Assembly (NCBI RefSeq): GCF_900188345.1
Contig: NZ_FZOD01000068.1
Coordinates: 1 to 51,469, forward strand
DNA from: Streptosporangium subroseum
Lineage (GTDB): Bacteria > Actinomycetota > Actinomycetes > Streptosporangiales > Streptosporangiaceae
Length of the DNA: 51,469 bases
Direction: 5' to 3'
Below, in pieces: positions 16,713 through 24,126 of this stretch (position 1 is the stretch's first letter; every line of letters begins with the position of its first letter). A model generated the notes under the pieces. It searched no databases, had not been told where the DNA came from, and saw nothing but the letters and a program-made list of their open reading frames with translations. The position numbers were made by a program, and so were the translations under genes.

Positions 16713-16797
16713 CACGCCTCCGCCACCCAGGCGAGCACGTCAGGCAGAACCTGGCTCACGTCTCCGCCACCCAGGCGAGCACGTCAGGCAGGACCTG
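16713..16797 (-). repeat. Tandem 41-bp copies of the 3' end of the hydrolase gene
   Basis: 16713-16753 and 16757-16797 are 41-bp copies differing at two positions. The second copy carries the last codons and stop of the minus-strand hydrolase gene; the first is a spare copy beyond the stop. Confidence 0.8.
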
Positions 16798-17640
16798 CAG
16801 CGCTCCGAAGTGGGCCGCGCCCTTCTGGATGACCACGGTGGCGCCCGGAATGCGGCGGCCCATCCAGCGCGAGTGCTCGACGGGAGAGAACACGTCCGCG
16901 TCGCCGTGCCAGAGCAGCGTCGGCACGGTAATGTTCCGGGGATCGAAGCCCCACGGCGAGCAGAAGGCCAGGGCGTCGTCGACCCATCCGGCGGTCGAGC
17001 TGCGCAGCGCCTCGGCGAAGTTGTGCGCCAGCATCCTGCGGATGCCGTAGTCGGCCACCACGTTCCGGTCCGGCTCGGGCAGGTCGTCGTCGAGCGCGGG
17101 GACCAGGTCGGTCGGGTCGGCCCTGATCCGGGCGGCGGCGGGGGCCAGCAGCGCCGTGATCGGCCCGGAGCCGCTCGCCGCCGTCGTGTGCTCGATCACG
17201 TTCGACGCCGCCATGCCCCGGAACCAGTCCAGCCCCTCGGCCTCCGGCGGGGCGAGCGTGACCAGCGCCGCCGCCCTCGTCATACGGCCCGGCAGCAGTG
17301 CCGCGCAGGCGAGCGCGTGTGGCGCGCCACCCGACCGGCCGATCACCGCGAACGAGTCGAGCTCCAGGGCGTCGGCGACGGCCGCCACATCCTCCGCCAC
17401 ATCGGCCACGGTCCGGCCGAACCTGCGGTCGGACATCCCGTATCCCGGCCGGTCATAGGTGATCAGCCGGACCCCCAGCCGGTAGATGACCGATGCGCGC
17501 GGCAACGGGCCGACCCTGCTGCCCGGCGTTCCGTGCAGCAGGAAGACCGGCTTTCCCCCTGGTTCGCCCCTCTCGTCGACCGCGAGAACCCTTTCATTGT
17601 TAATCCGTACGAGCCTCGTCAAAATACCTCCCCGTGTCAT
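16756..17640 (-). CDS. Alpha/beta-fold hydrolase
   Basis: A 294-residue alpha/beta hydrolase with the oxyanion strand V-F-L-L-H-G-T-P-G-S-R, the Y-D-R-P-G-Y-G-M-S-D strand, nucleophile elbow G-R-S-G-G, an acid strand L-L-W-H-G-D-A-D-V-F-S and the histidine in G-A-A-H-F-G. This is the complete triad. The fold is that of epoxide hydrolase/haloperoxidase-like enzymes; the substrate is not readable. The ATG at 17640 lacks a ribosome binding site, whereas GGGGAGG precedes a TTG six codons later (17622), so either start is possible. Its 3' end is tandemly duplicated. It converges on the Fxs operon. Confidence 0.88.
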   Translation of the reverse strand: MTRGGILTRLVRINNERVLAVDERGEPGGKPVFLLHGTPGSRVGPLPRASVIYRLGVRLITYDRPGYGMSDRRFGRTVADVAEDVAAVADALELDSFAVIGRSGGAPHALACAALLPGRMTRAAALVTLAPPEAEGLDWFRGMAASNVIEHTTAASGSGPITALLAPAAARIRADPTDLVPALDDDLPEPDRNVVADYGIRRMLAHNFAEALRSSTAGWVDDALAFCSPWGFDPRNITVPTLLWHGDADVFSPVEHSRWMGRRIPGATVVIQKGAAHFGALQVLPDVLAWVAET

Positions 17641-17975
17641 TCCAGACCAATTTTCTCTTTATCGCGAGTTTTGTCCCATATCAATTTCATACAGAGACAT
17701 CCGTGCCGCACCGGAGAACGGCACCGCCACCCACGGCGCCCCGGCATACGTCGATTCACCCTCTACGGGGAGCGGACCAAGACCTTCCCCATCCGAACGC
17801 CGGATGGAGGGACATATACGGCGTTGTCCCACGCATCTTGACGGCGCCCCCACCTTCAATGCTTTATGTACGGGCGCGGCTTCCACGGTGCCGGAAGGCG
17901 CCCGCGGAGGGCGCCCCACGCCGGGACCTGGACGTCGCGCGACAGGCCCGAACCAGGCAATTCAAAGGAGGGTCC
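17641..17975. other. Divergent intergenic region with AT-rich left half
   Basis: About 335 bases between the minus-strand hydrolase and the DUF1801 gene. 17641-17700 is AT-rich and probably holds the hydrolase promoter. A hairpin GGCGCCC/GGGCGCC lies at 17897-17915. An open frame continuous with the downstream gene crosses the region, but its composition and the strong ribosome binding site at the ATG at 17976 argue against a longer protein. Confidence 0.4.
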
Positions 17976-18326
17976 ATGAGCAGCGCAGACGTGGACGAAT
18001 ATGTGAAGACCAGGGTCATCCCGGAGCACCAGGACATCGTCAGGGTTCTCCGCGAGCTCATGGCGGAGTGCGCACCGGAGGCGGACGAGACGATCATCTA
18101 CGGGTCCCCCGCCTGGAAGGGCAACAAGCCTCTGGCGATCATCAGCCCCAGCAAGACGCACATCACCTTCGCCTTCGAGCGGGGCGCCGAGTTCGAGGAC
18201 GCCCACGGTCTGCTGGCGGGCGTGGGCAAGAAGACACGGCACGTCAAGATCAAAAAACTGGATTCCATGGACCGGGACGCCCTCCGCGACTACATAGCGC
18301 AGGCCGTGAAGCTGGACGGCGAATAG
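17976..18326 (+). CDS. DUF1801-domain protein
   Basis: A 116-residue protein of the DUF1801/YdhG-like fold: helix V-D-E-Y-V-K-T-R-V-I-P-E-H, then I-I-Y-G-S-P-A-W-K-G-N-K-P-L, a Lys/Thr-rich strand T-H-I-T-F-A-F-E-R-G-A and the terminal helix D-R-D-A-L-R-D-Y-I-A-Q-A-V-K. The family is widespread and its biochemical role is not settled; an iron- or small-molecule-binding role has been suggested for relatives. AAAGGAGG precedes the ATG at 17976. The GNAT gene follows 49 nt later. Confidence 0.85.
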   Translation: MSSADVDEYVKTRVIPEHQDIVRVLRELMAECAPEADETIIYGSPAWKGNKPLAIISPSKTHITFAFERGAEFEDAHGLLAGVGKKTRHVKIKKLDSMDRDALRDYIAQAVKLDGE

Positions 18327-18375
18327 ATCATCTGACCCGATTTGGGCATTTAGTCCCTTCTGCGAGGATTGCCCG

Positions 18376-18918
18376 ATGACGACGTCCTTGATCCGCCCAA
18401 GATCCAGCGAGGATCTGTGCGCCTGTGTCGATGCTCTCGCCGCGGTGCACACGTCCGACGGTTACCCGGTGAACTGGCCCTCCGATCCCCAGGGATGGCT
18501 GACACCATTGGATCTTGTTCAGGCGTGGGTGGCGGTTGAGGGTTCCGACATCGTCGGCCACATAGGGCTCTCCTCCATTGACGTGGCAACATTTGAACCG
18601 CCCCTGGCCTTGGCCCTCGGCACGCCGATCGGTGTCGTCGGATCGATCACCCGGCTCTTTGTCGCCCCCCGGGGGCGAGGTCACGGGCACGCCACCCACC
18701 TGCTTGACGTGGTCCGCCGGGAGGCGAGCGACCTCGGACTGCCCCTCACGCTCAACGTGTCCGACGACGGCCACGCGGCCATCGCCCTGTACGAACGTGC
18801 CGGATGGCAACGTGTGGCGAGCGCTCGCGCCGACTGGCTGAACGCGGCGGGCGAGAACGCGCTGGTGCACTACTACGTGAGCCCCGATTCGACACAGAGG
18901 CTGAACCAGGGCGCGTAG
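18376..18918 (+). CDS. GNAT-family N-acetyltransferase
   Basis: A 180-residue GNAT protein. The acetyl-CoA-binding motif A is I-T-R-L-F-V-A-P-R-G-R-G-H-G-H-A-T-H-L-L, followed by L-T-L-N-V-S-D-D-G-H-A-A-I-A-L-Y-E-R-A-G-W (motif B). The N-terminal part covers the substrate helices. The acceptor is unknown. It follows the DUF1801 gene by 49 nt, so co-transcription is possible. Its last 45 bases and the sequence beyond the stop are duplicated in tandem (18874-18998). Confidence 0.9.
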   Translation: MTTSLIRPRSSEDLCACVDALAAVHTSDGYPVNWPSDPQGWLTPLDLVQAWVAVEGSDIVGHIGLSSIDVATFEPPLALALGTPIGVVGSITRLFVAPRGRGHGHATHLLDVVRREASDLGLPLTLNVSDDGHAAIALYERAGWQRVASARADWLNAAGENALVHYYVSPDSTQRLNQGA

Positions 18919-18998
18919 ACACCTTCAGGCCCGCGTACGTGAGCCCCGATTCGACGCGAAGGCCGGATCGGGGCGCGTAAAGCGCCTTCAGGCCCGCG
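18874..18998 (+). repeat. Tandem ~62-bp duplication of the GNAT gene 3' end
   Basis: Copy 1 (18874-18935) includes the stop of the GNAT gene; copy 2 (18936-18998) starts with the same 20 bases TACGTGAGCCCCGATTCGAC and ends with the same TTCAGGCCCGCG. The middle of the units has diverged at several positions, so the duplication is not recent. Confidence 0.8.
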
Positions 18999-19051
18999 AT
19001 CCGACCGGCGAAGGCGCGTGCGTCACGCCGGAGCGCCGATGACTCCCCTGT

Positions 19052-19534
19052 TCACAGGGGCTGATCAAGCCGTCGCCAGGCCGGAGAGAAGCCCGATGCC
19101 TCGAAGAAGGCCACCGCCGTGGAGTTGAAGTCCCAGACCTCCGTCATGAAGCGGGTGCACCCGGCCTGCCGGCCTGTCTCGCGAACGGCGTTCAGCAGGG
19201 CGGTCCCGATTCCGCGGCGAGTCGCCTCGGGGGCCACGGCCAGATGGTCCAGAAGAATGAACGAGCCCGCGTGCGTGAGCGCGCTGCCGGTACGTTCGTT
19301 GACGGTCGCCATCGCATATCCCGCCGGTCGGCCATCAGGAAGCTCGGCGATGAGAACCCGGACGGATTCACGGCCGAGCAGGTCCCTGAACCCCGCGGTG
19401 AGCTCCTCGCTCGACGGATCTCCCTTGAAGAGGTCCGGCCGGTGCTCCGCGTGGATGTCCTGCACGAAGCGGTTCAGCTCGGCGAGCAGAGCGGCGTCGT
19501 CGAGGGTCGCCCGGCGAATCTGTGGGGGATGCAC
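19052..19534 (-). CDS. GNAT-family N-acetyltransferase
   Basis: A 160-residue GNAT protein: R-R-A-T-L-D-D-A-A-L-L-A-E-L-N opens the domain, L-D-H-L-A-V-A-P-E-A-T-R-R-G-I-G-T-A-L-L is motif A with the pyrophosphate-binding R/G loop, and F-N-S-T-A-V-A-F-F-E-A-S-G-F is motif B. I prefer the GTG at 19534, which has TGAGGAGC 7 nt upstream, over a GTG at 19582 and an ATG at 19552 that have none. It is the last gene of an apparent SepF-like-GNAT-GNAT operon on the minus strand. The substrate is unknown. Confidence 0.87.
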   Translation of the reverse strand: MHPPQIRRATLDDAALLAELNRFVQDIHAEHRPDLFKGDPSSEELTAGFRDLLGRESVRVLIAELPDGRPAGYAMATVNERTGSALTHAGSFILLDHLAVAPEATRRGIGTALLNAVRETGRQAGCTRFMTEVWDFNSTAVAFFEASGFSPAWRRLDQPL

Positions 19535-19591
19535 GGCATTGCTCCTCAGCATGGGGGCGTACGGAAACTCTGGATCTTGCACTGTGGGTTC

Positions 19592-20155
19592 TCAGGGACG
19601 CGCTTCCCAGTCGGCCCTGGTCAGCGCGTACTCGACCTCTCCGTGTTCGGAACCCTCGATGGCGTCCGGCCAGTCCTGATGGAAGGTGCGCACCAGCGTC
19701 AGGCCGCACTTCTCCATCACGCGCCGGGAACCGAGGTTGACGGCCATCGTCCCCGCGAACACGCGCTCCACCCCCAGCTCGGTGAAGCCCTTGCCGATCA
19801 GCGCGCGCGACCCCTCGGTGGCGTAACCCCTGCCCCAGGCGGACGCGCGCAGCCGGTAGCCGAGCTCGATCTCGCCGTCCTGCGGCTCGTCCAGCCGTGG
19901 CCGGAAGTGGAACCAGCCCAGGAACCGGCAGGTGGACTTCTCCTCCGCCGCCCAGAAACCGAATCCCTCGAACCGGCTGTAATAGCCGAGGAACGCCGGG
20001 AGGACCCTGCTCCGGATCTCGTCACGGGGAGTGGGCCTGCCTCCGTTGAGGAAACGCATGACCGCGGGGTCACCGTCGAGCTCGACCAGGTTGTCCTCAT
20101 CGGCCTCGGTGAAGCGACGCAGCGTCAGGCGGTCGGTCTCCAGAAAGATCTTCAT
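19592..20155 (-). CDS. RimJ/RimL-type GNAT acetyltransferase
   Basis: A 187-residue protein starting with the hallmark of the Rim-type GNAT branch, L-E-T-D-R-L-T-L-R-R-F-T, with G-Y-R-L-R-A-S-A-W-G-R-G-Y-A-T-E-G as the acetyl-CoA loop and N-L-G-S-R-R-V-M-E-K-C-G-L as motif B. Members acetylate protein N-termini, antibiotics or small amines; the acceptor cannot be told here. The ATG at 20155 lies 3 nt after the stop of the SepF-like gene, indicating translational coupling. Confidence 0.9.
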   Translation of the reverse strand: MKIFLETDRLTLRRFTEADEDNLVELDGDPAVMRFLNGGRPTPRDEIRSRVLPAFLGYYSRFEGFGFWAAEEKSTCRFLGWFHFRPRLDEPQDGEIELGYRLRASAWGRGYATEGSRALIGKGFTELGVERVFAGTMAVNLGSRRVMEKCGLTLVRTFHQDWPDAIEGSEHGEVEYALTRADWEARP

Positions 20156-20158
20156 GCG

Positions 20159-20449
20159 TCACAATTTATCGACTTCATCGGCCTCCGGTCCGCGGCCGGC
20201 CATTCCGTGAGGCATCAGCAGGAACACCCGGGGAGCCAGGCGGTCCATATCCCCGCCCCTGCCGAACACCAGACCGGCGGCGAAGTCGACGAACTGCTTG
20301 GCCTCGCCGTCCGGCATCTCGGTGAGGTCCATCACCACGGGGACACCCGTACGGAAGTAGTGCCCGACGTAGAGCGCCTCGTTGTAGTTCTGAGGACAGA
20401 GTGTCTTGAACACCGCCCCAGTCTCCACACTTTGCGGCGGCAGTTCCAC
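20159..20449 (-). CDS. SepF-like protein (short)
   Basis: About 96 residues covering the SepF core: V-F-K-T-L-C-P-Q-N-Y-N-E-A-L-Y-V-G, F-R-T-G-V-P-V-V-M-D-L-T-E-M, F-V-D-F-A-A-G-L-V-F-G-R-G-G and R-V-F-L-L-M-P. SepF anchors FtsZ to the membrane in actinobacteria, and short paralogues outside the division cluster are common. The N-terminal amphipathic membrane-binding helix and linker of true SepF are missing, so it is a paralogue or a truncated copy. The start is uncertain: GTG at 20449 or 20428, neither with a good ribosome binding site. A decayed response regulator abuts its 5' side. Confidence 0.72.
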   Translation of the reverse strand: MELPPQSVETGAVFKTLCPQNYNEALYVGHYFRTGVPVVMDLTEMPDGEAKQFVDFAAGLVFGRGGDMDRLAPRVFLLMPHGMAGRGPEADEVDKL

Positions 20450-20516
20450 CTCATGGACGCGCTCAGCGCGTTGCTCCCCGGCTCCGGGCTCTCCTCGCGG
20501 GCGGATCCGAAGGCGG

Positions 20517-21097
20517 GCGGAGGTGACGGGGCTCCTCCCGCTCGGTGACGGGCACGCCGCCATCGCGGCCGTACGGGAGCACCGGCCCGATGTCCTCCTC
20601 CTCGACATCCGCATGCCGCGCATGAACGGCATCAAGGCGGCGGCGGTGGTGTGCGCGGAGACCGCGTGCCGGGTGCTCATGCTCACCACGTTCGACCAGG
20701 ACGACTACGTCTACGACGCCCTGCACGCGGGGGCGAGTGGCTTCCTGCCGAAGGACGTGCGCCGCGCCGACCTCGTGCACGCCGTACAGGTGGTCGCCTC
20801 GGGGGAGTCACTGCTCGCGCCTTCGGTCACCCGGCGCCTGATCAGCGACATGGTGAGCAAGGGACCACGGCGGCAGCCCGCGCCCACCGGCCTGGACGTG
20901 CTCACCGTCCGCGAGAAAGAACCCTGGAACTGCTCGGCCGCGGGCTCTCCAACGCGGAGATCGCCGCGCGTCTTGTCGTCAGCGAGCACACCGTGAAGAC
21001 CCACGTGAGCAACGTGCTGTCCAAGCTCGGCCTGCGCGACCGCGTCCAGGCCGTGATCCGTTCCTACGAGTCCGGCCTCATCCTTCCCGGAGAGTAG
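20517..21097 (+). pseudogene. Response regulator (NarL/LuxR type), 5' truncated and frameshifted
   Basis: The frame from 20517 reads as a receiver domain from mid-strand onward: D-V-L-L-L-D-I-R-M-P-R-M-N-G with the phosphorylatable Asp, the conserved L-T-T-F-D-Q-D-D-Y and G-A-S-G-F-L-P-K-D. The first ~40 residues of the receiver and any start are absent. At 20921-20924 one base is missing relative to the family (R-E-K-E then out of frame). After the shift the HTH continues correctly: L-S-N-A-E-I-A-A-R-L, S-E-H-T-V-K-T-H-V-S-N-V-L-S-K-L, ending at TAG 21095-21097. No histidine kinase gene is nearby. Confidence 0.85.
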
Positions 21098-21500
21098 ATC
21101 CCTCCCGCAACAGAGGGAGACTCGGCACCGCTCCAGGGCATGGGGCTCACCGCCTTCGCCGCCTGATCACCCACGCTCCGTGCACGAGCGATGACGGCCA
21201 GAGCACCTCCGGCTTCATCTCGCCGCCCGACGCGCCGCATGAGGTCGGAATCGCTACCGCTCTGATCGGCGGTCGTGGCGGCAGTGCGGGCTCGGTGCCG
21301 ATCACGCCTCTCCGTCTCATCCCGGCACCGGAGACTCCAGGCCGTCGCCCGACCTCGGCGCTGAGCTGCGAGAACACACGCCCTAAAGAATCTTGAAAAA
21401 GATTCGGCCCTCTTGTCAAATCCGCCCGGTCTCGTTCGAAGCGTAGTCAGAGGGCCGGGAAGAACCGAGAATCGGCTCCGGACGCGTGAGGAGAAGGGCC
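21098..21500. other. Intergenic region with a small AT-rich hairpin
   Basis: About 400 bases with no supported gene. GAATCTT (21388-21394) pairs with AAGATTC (21399-21405) across a GAAA loop, in a locally AT-rich segment about 95 bp upstream of the DUF998 gene. This could be a regulator site for that gene or a weak terminator for the decayed response regulator. Confidence 0.4.
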
Positions 21501-22193
21501 ATGACCCAGCAGACGACGAGGACCGCGAACCCGGCGACCTGCGACCCGCAGACGAACGTCACCAGGTCGCTCCTGGGCTACGGCGTCATCGCCGGACCGG
21601 TGTACATCGCGGTGTCCCTCGCCCAGGCGCTGACCCGGGACGGTTTCGACCTCGCCCGGCACCAGTGGAGCCTGCTCGCCAACGGCGACCTCGGCTGGAT
21701 CCAGATCACCAACTTCATGGTCGCCGCACTGGCGACCATCGCCTGCGCGGCCGGCCTGCGCCGGGCCCTCGCCCCGGGGCGTGGCGCGACCTGGGCTCCC
21801 CTGCTCGTCGGCGTGTACGGAATGAGCCTGATCGGCGCGGGGATCTTCCGGGCGGACCCGGCGATGGGCTTCCCCGCGGGGACGCCGGAGGGCGCGGGAG
21901 CGATCAGCTGGCACGGGATGCTCCACTTCGCCTGCGGCGCAGTCGGTTTCCTCTGCCTGATCGCGGCCTGCTTCGTCATCAGCCGCCGGTTCACCGCGGA
22001 AGGCCGTACGGGATGGGCCGTCTCCTCCCGGGTCACCGGCGTGCTGTTCCTCGCGGCCTTCGCCGCCGTCGCGATCGGCGCGGGCGCCGTCTGGGCCAAT
22101 CTGACCTTCGTCGCCGGAATCGTGATCGTCTGGACCTGGCTCTCGGGCCTGTCGCTTCACCTCTACCGGCGCGCCACGCCCCAGCCCTCCTAG
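21501..22193 (+). CDS. DUF998 integral membrane protein
   Basis: A 230-residue protein with six predicted membrane segments (starting G-Y-G-V-I-A-G-P-V-Y-I-A-V-S-L, later W-I-Q-I-T-N-F-M-V-A-A-L, and A-G-I-V-I-V-W-T-W-L-S-G-L). The W-S-L-L-A-N-G-D-L-G-W loop and the G-M-S-L-I-G-A-G-I-F-R-A-D-P motif are typical of DUF998. Function unknown. GAGGAG precedes the ATG at 21501. The DGPF-type protein follows 67 nt downstream and the ECF42 sigma factor beyond it, so these three probably form a regulatory unit. Confidence 0.85.
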   Translation: MTQQTTRTANPATCDPQTNVTRSLLGYGVIAGPVYIAVSLAQALTRDGFDLARHQWSLLANGDLGWIQITNFMVAALATIACAAGLRRALAPGRGATWAPLLVGVYGMSLIGAGIFRADPAMGFPAGTPEGAGAISWHGMLHFACGAVGFLCLIAACFVISRRFTAEGRTGWAVSSRVTGVLFLAAFAAVAIGAGAVWANLTFVAGIVIVWTWLSGLSLHLYRRATPQPS

Positions 22194-22260
22194 ACCCCCC
22201 GAAACACCGTCCGACCCATCCGACCGCACCGCCCGAAACCGAGATCAAGGGAGACCCACG

Positions 22261-22635
22261 ATGCGATACATGATCATCCTCAAGGCCACCAGCCAGCCGG
22301 CCACCCCGCCGGCCACCGAGCTGATGGAGGCCATCGCCAAGCTCGGGGAGGAGGCCACCAGGGCCGGCGTCATGCTCGACAACGCCGGACTGGCCCCGAG
22401 CGCTCAGGGCGCGCGGGTCGAGCTCGTCGGAGGCAAGGTGAGCGTCACGGACGGCCCGTTCGCCGAGGCGAAGGAGCTCGTCAGCTACGCCCTCTACCAG
22501 GTCCGGTCGAAGGAGGAGGCCGTCGAGTGGACCTCCCGCTTCCTGAAGGTCCACCGCGATCACTGGGCGGGCTGGGAGGGCGAGGCCGACGTCCTCCGCG
22601 TCTTCGGCCCCGAGGACTTCGCCGCCCCCGAGTGA
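22261..22635 (+). CDS. YciI-like DGPF-domain protein
   Basis: A 124-residue YCII-related protein. It has the motif V-T-D-G-P-F-A-E-A-K-E that names the DGPF group, an N-terminal strand R-Y-M-I-I-L-K-A and the ferredoxin-like helices of the fold. Family knowledge: DGPF proteins are the standard genomic partner of ECF42 sigma factors and are usually among their targets. An ECF42 gene follows on the same strand, separated by a strong hairpin, so the two are probably separate transcripts. Confidence 0.9.
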   Translation: MRYMIILKATSQPATPPATELMEAIAKLGEEATRAGVMLDNAGLAPSAQGARVELVGGKVSVTDGPFAEAKELVSYALYQVRSKEEAVEWTSRFLKVHRDHWAGWEGEADVLRVFGPEDFAAPE

Positions 22636-22669
22636 TCCCACCGGCCGTGACCTGCGGCACGCCGCGGTA

Positions 22670-22720
22670 GCGCCCCCGGCCAGGGTCCCCTGTGGGACTC
22701 TGGCCGGGGGCGCCCGCTTT
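22670..22720 (+). terminator. Strong Rho-independent terminator
   Basis: A 20-bp stem with one mismatch (22670-22689 with 22694-22713, loop CTGT) is followed by CCGCTTTT. It ends the DUF998-DGPF transcript just upstream of the sigma factor gene. Confidence 0.9.
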
Positions 22721-22787
22721 TCACCTCACCGGTCGCGCGTTCGGGCGCATGGCGGCAGGGGTGGGTGAGGTGCTTGGATCGGGGGTC

Positions 22788-24053
22788 ATGACGATCAGCG
22801 ATCCTCGTCGGGCGATAGAGGCGGTCTGGCGCATCGAATCGGCGCGGATCATCGCGGGGCTTGCCCGGATGGTGCACGATGTCGGCCTGGCCGAGGAGCT
22901 GGCACAGGATGCCCTGGTCATCGCGCTGGAGCAGTGGCCCACGTCGGGCGTGCCGGACAATCCCGGCGCATGGCTCATGCTCACGGCCAAGCACCGGGCG
23001 ATCGACCTGCTGCGCCGCAGGACCCGGTACGAGCAGAAGCTCGAAGTGGTCGGCCGGGACATGGAGATCCGTCAGGAGTCGGCCGAAGCCGAGCTGGACG
23101 ACGCCCTCGACGATCACATCGGCGACGACGTGCTGCGCCTGCTCTTCACGGCCTGCCATCCCGCGCTGTCCACCGAGGGGCGCCTGGCGCTCACCCTCCG
23201 CCTGCTCGGCGGCCTGACGACGGGGGAGATCGCACGGGCCTTCCTCGTGCCCGAGCCAACCGTCGGGCAGCGGATTCACCGGGCCAAGCGCACCCTCGCC
23301 GACAAACGGGTGCGGATCGAGATGCCGGCGCCGGCCGAGCTGGCCGACCGGCTCTCGTCGGTCCTGGAGGTCGTGTATCTCATCTTCAACGAGGGCTATT
23401 CGGCGACCGCCGGCGACGACTGGATGCGCCCCTCGCTCTGCGAGGAGGCGCTACGCCTGGGCCGGGTCCTGGCGGCTCTCATGCCGGAGGAGGCCGAGGT
23501 GCACGGTCTCGTCGCTCTGATGGAGATCCAGGCGTCGCGCATCCGCACGAGGACGGGCCCAGGCGGCGAGCCCGTCCTGCTCCTCGACCAGGACCGAAGG
23601 CTGTGGGACCGGCTGCTCATCCGCCGCGGGCTGGACGCGCTCGAACGCGTCGAGGCGCTCGGCACCTTCGGCCCGTACGGCCTGCAGGCCGCGATCGCCG
23701 CCTGCCACGCCCGCGCGCTGTCCGCCGAGGACACGGACTGGGAGCGGATGGCGGCCCTCTACCGGGTGCTCGCCCACGTCGCCCCCTCCCCCGTCGTGGA
23801 GCTGAACCGGGCGGTCGCGGTGGGCATGGCGTACGGCCCTGCGCGGGGCCTGGAGATCGTGGACGGGCTGGTGGAGGAGCGCGCGCTCAGGGACTATCCG
23901 CAGCTGCCCGCCGTACGAGGCGACCTTCTGGAGAAGCTGGGCCGTCTCGACGAGGCGCGCGAGGATTTCGAGCGGGCCGCCGCGCTCACCCGCAACGAGC
24001 GCGAGCGAACCCTCTTCCTCGCCCGCGCGACAGGCACCCCCCACCAGCGGTGA
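22788..24053 (+). CDS. RNA polymerase sigma factor, ECF42 group
   Basis: A 421-residue ECF sigma factor with a long C-terminal extension. Region 2 has E-E-L-A-Q-D-A-L-V-I-A-L and A-W-L-M-L-T-A-K-H-R-A-I-D-L-L-R-R; region 4 has L-T-T-G-E-I-A-R-A-F-L-V-P-E-P-T-V-G-Q-R-I-H-R-A-K. The extension (about 190-421) carries the F-N-E-G-Y motif and TPR-like helices, as in ECF42. These sigma factors have no anti-sigma gene; the extension is thought to take its place. The ATG at 22788 was chosen because the domain begins a few residues later; GGGGG precedes it. It probably controls the adjacent DGPF gene. Confidence 0.92.
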   Translation: MTISDPRRAIEAVWRIESARIIAGLARMVHDVGLAEELAQDALVIALEQWPTSGVPDNPGAWLMLTAKHRAIDLLRRRTRYEQKLEVVGRDMEIRQESAEAELDDALDDHIGDDVLRLLFTACHPALSTEGRLALTLRLLGGLTTGEIARAFLVPEPTVGQRIHRAKRTLADKRVRIEMPAPAELADRLSSVLEVVYLIFNEGYSATAGDDWMRPSLCEEALRLGRVLAALMPEEAEVHGLVALMEIQASRIRTRTGPGGEPVLLLDQDRRLWDRLLIRRGLDALERVEALGTFGPYGLQAAIAACHARALSAEDTDWERMAALYRVLAHVAPSPVVELNRAVAVGMAYGPARGLEIVDGLVEERALRDYPQLPAVRGDLLEKLGRLDEAREDFERAAALTRNERERTLFLARATGTPHQR

Positions 24054-24126
24054 GGCCGGTACGGCCCCCTGTAGCATTCCGCTCGCCTGGCCGATCCGGA
24101 ACCGGTCCACAAGCAAGGAGCGCCTC

